Part shown: positions 54,054 through 64,000 of the stretch, piece by piece
How the letters are laid out: each line of letters starts with the position of its first letter
How positions within the stretch are numbered: position 1 is the stretch's first letter
Assembly: GCA_037013685.1 (NCBI GenBank)
Contig: CM072919.1
Coordinates: 48,043,616 to 48,107,615 of the forward strand
Reading direction: 5' to 3'
Length of the DNA stretch: 64,000 bases
Source of the DNA: Acridotheres tristis
Lineage: Eukaryota; Chordata; Aves; Passeriformes; Sturnidae
Notes under the pieces: model-generated
Seen by the model: only the letters and a program-made list of their open reading frames with translations
What the model was told of the DNA's origin: nothing
Database searches by the model: none
Made by a program: the position numbers and the translations under genes

Positions 54054-57000
54054 ACAGCTATACCTATAACCAACATCAACAGTTCTGTCCTCTCTTTGCT
54101 GTGTTTTAAGTACATGGACCAGATATGCCCACCAAGGGCACCTGGTAGGTCAGGACCAGTACAGTTACAAACACTTTTCTTCCTCCCTTTGCACTGATTA
54201 TAGCGACTTTTCATGTAATTGCCATATATCCCATCCTCTATCTAATTCACCTGCCCTGCTGTAAAAGGCCTCCAACCAAGAAAAAAAAAAAACCCAACAC
54301 CTTTTCTTTCTCCCCAGGGGACTTTTCCTATTCCTATTTAGCAAACCTTTTATTTTTCTGTTGAAATTGATATTTCAAAAGTAGTTACAGTATTTTTCTC
54401 TCCCAATATGTTTTTGCATATCAGAACAAAACCCTTCTATTTTAAGTGGTTGCCACAAAAAAATGGGGACAGATTAATAAATGTTTATATAATAAACAAA
54501 CAACAACTGCTAGTTAGAATTCAGAAGACATTTCCTATGAGACTACAAATAATAAATAATTTGTGTAAGGGAAAGGAACAGGCATAGTAACATTTTCAAA
54601 ATGGCACACTATCAAATCAAGAGGACTGGACTCCTGCTGCAAAAGGCAAAGAAAAAGGATACGCATTTTAAGCTCCAATGATTCTCCAAACATGGAGACC
54701 ACTGACAAAAAGTGGTATATACAGAGTGCCTTGTTCATTGCTGATCGGTGATAAGGCTACTCTGGGAATTTCTGTCCTATAGAAAAACAGTAAAACTGCT
54801 TTCTGATTACACACCCATCTGACCTACAGTACCAGCTGTGAAGTAGCACCTCTCAACATTCATAGATCCTACTGTGGAACCAGGGACTCTGAACAGTACT
54901 GGCTGGGGACAGAAGCAGTAGAAAGTATCACTACCACAAAAAACCTCCAGATTTTGCAGCATTTTAATTTATAAGGAGACCATTCTGAAAAGCTCTGACT
55001 CTCTACTGCAGTTCTAATAAACCAAAATAATAATTTTCAAGATACATTGCTTATACTGCTGTGCAGTTAGAGCTCTCTGTTAACTCTTGAGAGTGTGAAT
55101 TGACACTTCATGGTTTGCTTTCACACACACGTCAACAATTTGAAAAACTAAAGAAATCTCAACACATGACCTCTGAGGAGAAAATATCTAGAAGTAGTCA
55201 TGGAACACTGGTTGAAAACAAAGTTACAAATAAAAGGAGGCATCCTATGATGAACCATTAGGTTGGTGCAGGACAGCAAAAATCACCCATCTTCCCTTTT
55301 CAGATTGGAACTAAACCCTACAAGGGGTTATTTCACTAAAGTGCTTGCAATTAACACTCAGATCTTTGGATGGAAAATGTAGCAAATTGCTACAGTTTCC
55401 TTGCAGTGCTAGAATGTCCTAGAGTGAGGAGACCCTCAGACGTACAATGAAATACTGGCAAATTATATTCCACTTGCACTGATTATATGCTTCCTATAAA
55501 ATTTAATGAATAAAGCTTGCTAAAATAATTAAATTTAAATATTGCATTCTGCATCTTTATGTAATCACTGGCAGTCAGTAAATCTTAAAGATCCTTTGAA
55601 GACGTTCTGTAACTTGTGGCACATTTTTCCCTGTTTCCTTTGGAAATAAGGCTATGATATTAGTCTGTCTGCACACCTGTGATCAAACAAAGCACTGATC
55701 TTGCAGACAAATATGGATGGCTAACTTGCTCAGAATGCAATCGGTAAAACACATTCAAGCCAGGAAAAATGGGCAACCAGAACTAGGACAGCCCTAACAG
55801 TAGACATTTATGGACTCTATACATGCAAGGAAAGGAAAGGCTTAATTTGGTATTTGCAAATTGAAAGTCAGTCACAAATTAGAAATCAAGAAGAAATTAG
55901 ACTGTCTTCTTGGCAGTTTGATATTGTATGGTAAGGAAGACAAACTGGAACATGAGATGGAAAAGAGATTATTGAATCATCTAAGTGTGCACAGACATTG
56001 CACTACCTGTATTACAAAACTACCAGCTTGCACTCCAATATTACATAACCTGTGTTAGAAATATGCCCAGATGTTTCTAAGGGAAATACTTTCCTTTTAG
56101 TGATTCATTAACCCTGCATAGCAAGCTGACAGGTGAAGTTTTTTTCCAAAAGACATGCCTAATATACACTCCACATTTTCAGTATATGTTTTATATCTTG
56201 TCTATACAATTCAGCTGCAGAGACTGGGAAGTTCAGCATCATCCCAAAGAATGTACTGCAAAGCACCTATTTTTCACAAAACTCTAGAGTTTTTAAAGAT
56301 ATGACCCATCATCCATAGGAGGAAGAAATCTAAATTGTGTAACTCCACTTCTTCTTTAGGAAGGAAATGTAATTTTTTAAAAAAAGTTTCCTTATTCCAC
56401 TGTTCTTTTTGTTGGCAAATGAAAGCCGTAAGCTGAAACTACACGATGTTGGGAAAATTTAATATAAATCTGGATGCCACTTATTCCACTCATGGTGATG
56501 TTTTTAGCCTTGTCAATATCCAATGTGAAATGTAAACATCAAGCAAAAAAATCTAAAAATTTACTACTCAATCCTAAGAACTCACCATAAATTGCTCTGT
56601 AAAAAGAATACTTCATAAATGTATTTTTCAGCACACGAAGACTTCCAAGACTAAAATCTGAGTCAAATATAGCTTTCTTCAGATGCAGTAAGTTGCAAGT
56701 GGCAGTCACAAGTAACAAGGCATACCTTATTTCCAAAATTTCACAACACTTTTAATTGAAACACATGTAAACAAATGTTATTGAAAAGATGGTGAATGGT
56801 GGTTGTAGAATAATAGTGAACATTTTAATTGCAAATAACTTATCTAACAATCAGTGCCAACAGTTTTACATTTTTGACCCACTGCTCACCGCATCATCTG
56901 TGTATCAGCATCCTCTAATACCGTTGAAATCTACCACTGCTAATTGGTTTTTAGGGTCAGAATGTATATACCTAAATTTATCCCCAGATGACACCATTTT

Positions 57001-57284
57001 ACTGTAACTCTATACAGTCTTTGTAAAGCATGTCACTGACAAAAAATCACTGCTGCACCATATAATTCTTAAACCAAACAAATTCAATCTTACAGCCTTA
57101 GCATTCTCAAAAAAAAAAAGCAGTAGCAAATGTAAGCAAAATTAGGCAATTCACTTCTAGAATATTTTAACAAAGACATTTATTTCTTATTCTAAATTAA
57201 TACCAGCACGGAATTTGCAGTGTTTTTTTAATTTTAAACAACCTTAAACTGGATAGGGGTTCAAACTACTGAATTAATCCATTA

Positions 57285-57530
<246 letters not shown>

Positions 57531-59201
57531 TTAAAAAGAAAATCTCTTACTTCTCTAAACACCTTTTTACTTTATCATGCACACCAATTTAACCACAAGC
57601 AACCCCAGTATGAAATCTAAACTGTACTTTCTTCAATATATTCATTAAACCAAGTAAAAGCCTTTCATGACAGATTATTTGCTTGAGTTGTGCAACAAAA
57701 TGAATAAACAATTGGATTTGATTTTGCAATTGTTGTACCATACTGCAGATATTTGTTGCTCTCTTTGTTGAAAAACTGAACTGGACACTTCTATATATCT
57801 TTTTTTTGTACACAAGTACATTAAATCTTGTGTTGCTAAGTACCAATCTGAATATACCAGTCCCTTAGAAGTTTGCAAGAATTAATTTAATTTTTGTTTT
57901 AGTGGAAACCCAAAACATTCCAGATACTACTAAGCATTAAAAGAATTTCAGGACATTTTAGTATACAGAAGTTGTTTTCAATAAGCACATATGGATTCAC
58001 TCTGTGGATAACTTTGGATAACTCCCATGCAAACTAAATGGAGGAATGAATCAAGGTAACAATAATCTTAAAATATACCTTATTACTAGAGAATATCAGC
58101 AAGCTACTTTTCAAATACATCACAAAAAAACGCAAGAGAAAAATTTTGTTTGCAAGAAAGGGGGTACAACACAAGTGACATACTGTTCAAAATCCCTGAA
58201 AGCTGCTAAGTACATGAAAAGAGCCCTAGAGACCTCACAGTCAATATCAATAACCATACTAAATTAAAAAGCAAGAAACAATATGACAAAACATCCCCAA
58301 ACACTGCCAATAATGTTCACTCCCTTCTTTCCACTCCCTTTCCTCCTTTATTTTGAAGGTAAAATAGAAAAGTACATCTAATATTCATAATCCAGATTTT
58401 ATCCTACTCCTTTAGTAAGGGTAAGTCCAACTGGCTGATGGGGTATTTATTAAATGATGGGCAGAGTTAAAAAAATTCACTGTAACCAACCCTGCATCTT
58501 ACTCAGCCCAGAATAGTGGTCACTCCTGAACATGAGAAATGTCAAACAAATTATGTCTCAAAAAATGTCAGACAAGTTCCAGAGTTGCTGTACTAGTCTT
58601 AGGATTGACCTGATCAATGGGGCCAGAAAATGAACTGAAATTCTAAAGATTGTCATATGTTAGTCTGTGGAGTCATTTTAATTTATTTAAAAGGAGGTCT
58701 TTTCTTTCCAAAAAATGCTGAGATTTCTGGAGAGAAAGGCCACATAAGCTTACTTACATCCTGAAAAGTATAGCTCTTCCCTACAGCAAATATTGACATG
58801 TTTTATAAAAACAAGTATTTTCCATTTGTGTTTTTTAATATAATTCTATAATCTATGAGTTACAATTACATGAAAAAAATACACTGTCATTCTTTCAAAT
58901 AGTACCTTTGAATAATAAACATATAATTTAACGATGATATTCCTTGAGTAAGTGCATTTTGTTTCAGTTTTATGGTAAAATAAAGACTTGCTTTATTAGT
59001 GTAAATGACTAAGTTCTTTGAATTGCTTCATCAGTAAGATTAATTTATTTTCTTTTAATTAGGTCCCTGTGGCTAATATTGGCTAGTACTATTAGCATGT
59101 CCTGCACTGAAAGTGGAGCTTTGAGACTTCATACAGACTTCAGTCACATTTACATGCCCACAGCAATGGCATCAAACTGAGTTGTAGACAAGCCATAATT
59201 A

Positions 59202-59558
<357 letters not shown>

Positions 59559-61409
59559 TCACACGGGCATTAATATGAACTACATGCAAGTGAAAAAAAG
59601 CCCAAAGAGCTCATTCTCAAACCTTTTTCAAAGTTCCACAATTGCTAATATTTGCAGTCATACATATTAAAGTGAATGTTAAAAACAGTTTTTACAAAAT
59701 GTGTCTATTCAGACATGATCTATAAGTAACTTTTATAAATAGAGAACAGTGCTGCTGTCATCACAGCCACTATCTAAAGTGGTAGATACAAATAAAAAAT
59801 CCCATGCTATTAATACATACAATTTATTTATTTATGGTAAAACTTTCAGTTATATTCAAACTGTACCCATTTGCAACAGCTGCAGAGCATGGAGAAAATT
59901 CTCTGATTGGCTTGGCAGCACAACACACCATTTATACAACCATCACTCTAAAGTCTTTTTAAAATTGTTTTTGTATGGATTATATGCGAGACTAAATGGC
60001 CAGACAAAATAGGCTTACAGCTTCATCAGTTAAATTCCACAAGCCATGCCTCATTCATTTACACAGATTTTAATCAGTAATACAATAATTTGATGCAAGT
60101 TATAAATAAACTTTAGCAACAATAGCATGCCATATAAATTCCAGCCTTAATGGTTTTAGTACATATATGCAACTTAACGATTTTGATTAAGGCAACAGTA
60201 GCAAGCTGTACCTCAAAAGTCACAAGAACAAAGTCTGTAAATTATTGCAAAAGTTCCCATTGTTTTCCAGGGGCCTTGGTTGAGGTTTTACCTTAAGAAA
60301 TTACGGATGGCTGAGATGGGAAACTAGGGTTTTTCTGAGCCCTTTCCATTACATTTAGGCACATTTTCTCACAATTATTTGATGGTATTTCAGGCAATTA
60401 AAAATAATTGTAGTTTAGTTAAGTTTAATTTTGTTTCTAACATCTACAAATTCCCCAAGAAAAATCCAGTGTGCCACCATCATTACATTTTTGTTTGAGG
60501 TGTGATAAAACTAGGATGATAATTATCCATTTGGCATGAGAAACAGGATTTGAAGACCCCAAATCAATTCACACATGTTGAATGCAACCACAGGGTTGTA
60601 GACATGCTGACTTTACAATATAGCCAGACTTCTAGTTTCCTCCAGTTTAATCATTATCTGATGCGTGTAACAATTCCAGCTGCTTCATGTGGACCCCATT
60701 TAAATACCAGACTGTAAAAGAGGTGGAAAGAATGTTTCCTTTTTACTCAGTTGGCATCCATGTCCAAATTTGTGGAAGTAATGAGCTCAATATGCACAAC
60801 AACTACAAGTTATCATTGCCATTGCTAGTACAGAACCACTTTATTGGGTGGAAAAAGCAACAAAATTAACATCTGTTAATACATATAAGGAGAGAGATAA
60901 TAGTTCTGAAATAAGACATTGTGGACCCATTCCCACATATAGCACACCACAATCTGCTAAGAGATAAAAAGTAAGAATTTCTAGGTTTTGTGGTATGTAT
61001 GCAAAACTATCTCAATTCCATATTTGCTATCTATCAATTGCCATGTTGATCAGTAATTAACACATGACAATGACAGTATTATAGGTTTCAATTGTAAAAC
61101 ATTTCTGTTAACTTTTAATTTGAAAGAAAGAAATAATTGTTCGTCAGACATAGCTTTCAAAATAAATTCTGTTTTTCAAAAATTCAAAATACTGGAATGA
61201 TTGAGCTGTTAGTTCTGATACAGAAGAAAGGAGAATCAATATGTCCTGAAATCCTGTAGATATTAAACACATATTTCAAAATACATATCTTAAAATCATA
61301 TTTTAGGGATAAATCTGTTAAGACTAAGAGTAACCACCTGATGTATGTAAATGTATAAAGCTGAGATTAAATAAAGACTCTTTGACAGTCATCTTGTCTC
61401 TAGTAATAC

Positions 61410-61610
61410 CTCCATATCCTTCTGGTAAGCCCTGGTAAGCTTCTGGATTTCATTTTCAGATTCTGTGGCACGTACTTGTTCTTTCTCCCAGCATTGCTGA
61501 ACATCCCGTAGTTCCATTTTTAAAGTTTCTATTAAAGTCTCTCTGTCTGCACACTTAGCGTGCAGATGGTTTAACTCTTTATTGGCATCAGCCATGTTAT
61601 CCTGAGCTTC
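61410..61610 (-). CDS. CCDC171: CCDC171 exon (window exon 3), 201 nt
   Basis: Encodes 67 residues from EAQDNMADANKELNHLHAKC to RAYQKDME, flanked by a TTTTCCAG acceptor and a GAG/GTATTA donor. The segment is strongly coiled-coil-like: Leu, Ile and Met fall at heptad spacing among Glu, Lys and Gln. The motifs KELNHLH, KCADRE and CWEKE agree with my recollection of the mammalian protein. Both borders are phase 0. The intron to window exon 2 (61611-63108, 1.5 kb) is AT-rich and shows no feature I recognise. Confidence 0.92.
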
Positions 61611-63108
61611 CTGGAAAACAGAGGAATGTAACAGAAAGGCTGGTATCAACATTACTCTATCAAATGCTACCTTAGTCAAGTGCTCATCACTTGAGGAAAG
61701 AAACAGTCATATAACCACATGCATTCACAAGACTCCAGGCTAGGTGGACTTCATCTTTCAAGAACAGAATTTCAAAACTGACAATAGGCCTCTTTCACAG
61801 CTTGCATTGGAAATCCATCTCTGACAGATAAAGGCTCCATGATGCAGTGATCTTCACAGTCCCCTCTTACCCCCAAAAATGAGATGTAGAACACAGGCAC
61901 TCAACTTATCTTCTGCAGAGTGCAAATCTCTCAGAGCTATACAAAAGATAGATTATTTTCTAAAGTGAATCCCTGATCTGTTCGAGCTCAGTCTGCAAGC
62001 AACACAGCTACTTCTGCCCATGTATTCTTTACATACAATATAAAAATTAAAAAAAAGAGTATTCTCTTTGGAGGCTTGACCATGGGAAGTGAGTAATATT
62101 CAGAAATGCTGATAAATACGATTACGTTACCAGCACCAAAATCTCACCAGGTAAACATAGAACTTAGTACACTATCCTTTTTGAGCCAAAATATTGTGCA
62201 CTTGCACTGGATTTACAGCACTGCTAAAGTTTGCAAAATGTCAAACTGAAAGCATTGTTTATTTTTCATAAAATCACAGCTTCATAGATCATAAAATCAT
62301 ACAAAAGGTATTACCAAATTCATCAGAAAATGACGTTTTATTCTTCTAAATGAAAACATTAAAATATTAAAGAAACTGTAAATTTCTAATACAAATGCTT
62401 TCAGACTGGATGTAGATTTTGATCATCTATACAATATTATTACCAAAAATTTAGAGAGATTGAAAACCAGCATACTCCATAAAACCCTGTATGTGTAGCA
62501 AGCTCAGTTTGTGCCTGAAGAATACAAGTATCTCTTGGAAAGGGTTGCAAAATTTTTAGATGACTTTAAAAGGTGCTGTAACAGAAGCAGACCCCCTAAA
62601 TCTTTTGAACATAAATTAGTAAACAAAGTTTGTAACAGGTGACAACACATCATGTACAAGTATTCATTAATGTGAAGATTCAATGAAAGTTACACAAAAA
62701 ACACTGCATAAAACATAAAGCAGCATATCTTCAGCAAAAGAATCTGAAAAATGCTGGGTTTACAGACATTCTATTTTGGCAGTAAGACAATACACTGCTA
62801 GTTGGATGATTAAGTTAAAACACAACCTCAGGATTTGCTCACTCCCTTGACTATTGGTTTAACCAGACAGGACATTACAAAAATGGTGTCAGCCAAAAAC
62901 AGAAAAAAAAAATTATTGTTCCAAAACTGAAGGAGAGAGTGTTTTTAGCCTAGGCAACTTTTACTCCAAGAAATTTTAGGTTGCACACTTTACAGCTGTT
63001 AAAGACAACTTGATGAATCACTTGCATTGGCCTTTCTCATAAACACAAACAAAAAAAATTAACAAAAGAATGGATCTTTTAGAAGAATGAATCTTTAATA
63101 AAACATAC

Positions 63109-63144
63109 CTTCATATGCCCAGAGATAAATTCTCTTTCCCTTTT
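63109..63144 (-). CDS. CCDC171: CCDC171 microexon (window exon 2), 36 nt
   Basis: A 36-nt exon encoding KREREFISGHMK. The acceptor is strong, with a long T-rich tract before CTCAAG, and the donor GTATGT is good. It begins and ends in phase 0 between two phase-0 exons. The short length means homology alone is weak; the call rests on splice signals, position and frame. The 290-base intron to window exon 1 holds nothing recognisable. The exon is a natural candidate for alternative inclusion, since skipping it removes exactly twelve residues. Confidence 0.72.
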
Positions 63145-63434
63145 CTTGAGAAAAACAGTTAAAAAAAGATTACTGATTTCAATATAAAACAATACATTGT
63201 AAATGTATAAATGTATTTTAATTATTTCAGAAGCACAATCATTGAAATTATTTACTTCACAATGGTAACCAGAATAAAGCAGCATGGTTTCACACAAACG
63301 TGCAAGGTAAACTAGTTTGCTCAGCAGAATACGATATAGAGACTTACTCTGATAAGAAAAAAAGATGCTTTTAATTCCAGAAAGACACTTTTTGCAGAAC
63401 GTTCAAATTTTATGCTAAATTCATTAAATCATAC

Positions 63435-63524
63435 CTTAAGGTTTTGTCTTAAAGCACACATTTTCTCCTCCGATATCTCAAGTTCCTTTGTCCCCTTTTT
63501 ACACAAACCCTTCGTTTTCTCAAG
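63435..63524 (-). CDS. CCDC171: CCDC171 exon (window exon 1), 90 nt
   Basis: Most upstream CCDC171 exon in the window. On the minus strand it follows a TTTTTCACAG acceptor and ends in CTTAAG before a GTATGA donor. It encodes 30 residues beginning LEKTKGLCKKGTKELEISEE, a charged heptad-like segment that suits a coiled coil. Of the frames tested only this one stays open and continues into the next exon; a shifted frame meets a stop at its end. Both borders are in phase 0, so the exon could be skipped without a frameshift. The 476 bases beyond it (63525-64000) are intron and show no further exon that I can support. Confidence 0.85.
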
Positions 63525-64000
63525 CTGTGAAAAATATGTGAAAAAGCTGTGAAAGTCGAACAGGCTTTTTTATAGAAAGGCTGCAATGATCTATTCAATA
63601 TCGTATAAAGGAAGAATTTTGTATACGAAAGCAAAAAACCAAAATTTCTTTCCACTCCTCAAGGAGCTTTTGTATTCCACACAATCCAAAAAAATGACAT
63701 TACAAAACACTAAATAACTCTTTTATAATGATTTAAAATAAAAAGTTGTGGCAAAATCCCAAATGGAGTCCACTCTTACATAACTGATTAACTCACAAAA
63801 TATCTGACAAATACACAGATTCTGAAGTGCACTTGAAAGCACAGTAAATTCAGATAATGATCTGTGGAATGGTTTGAGAAAACAAGTTTTCCAGTCAGTG
63901 GCCATTTGCAGAAATTATCCAGCTACAAGCGTGATTCTTTACTGAGCACTGGATGGTATTCACATACTGAAAAAGCAGCAATGTTCCAAAGAGGCACAGT

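Overview
This is nuclear DNA from a bird, most likely a passerine. It carries several CR1 LINE fragments with the avian 3' terminal ATTCTRTG-type repeats, a solo ERVL-type LTR, and one SINE that joins a tRNA-Ile body to a CR1 tail, the build of the zebra finch family TguSINE1. There are no bacterial-style genes. The sequence is AT-rich and intron-dominated, and coding sequence occurs only as short exons with GT/AG borders.

The one gene I can establish is CCDC171 (human C9orf93), on the minus strand. Thirteen internal coding exons lie between 63524 and 7167, reading from high to low coordinates. Their phases agree at every junction and give one continuous 744-codon frame (2232 nt) with no stop. 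The first exons of the gene lie beyond position 64000. The 3' end is unresolved: the next expected exon was not found below 7167, and only a weak candidate terminal exon (624-792) is seen. The product is a long, mostly coiled-coil protein of poorly known function. One 505-nt exon at its centre encodes a more hydrophobic, non-coiled region. In human the gene is on 9p22 between PSIP1 and BNC2. Human 9p corresponds to the avian Z chromosome, so Z linkage is likely but cannot be shown from this window.

Layout. 1-7166: no confirmed exon; purine-rich repeats, and a CR1 (2012-3805) split by a complete solo LTR (2340-3480) with a perfect 5-bp target duplication. 7167-7298: last confirmed exon. 7808-8220: isolated CpG island inside the following 12-kb intron. 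15280-15860 and 16211-16337: an unassigned avian-type repeat and the tRNA-Ile/CR1 SINE. 19373-22152: two exons, with another CR1 (20128-20462) between them. 22153-38634: a 16.5-kb intron with one CR1 tail and a possible conserved regulatory stretch. 38635-47776: five exons. 47777-57326: a 9.5-kb intron holding a nest of CR1 pieces (about 50.05-53.99 kb) with remnants of both CR1 ORFs. 57327-63524: five closely spaced exons.

I found no clearly new biological system. The points most worth a second look are the LTR-in-CR1 nested insertion with its dated order, the intronic CpG island, the CR1 nest with a near full-length element, and the unresolved 3' end of CCDC171.
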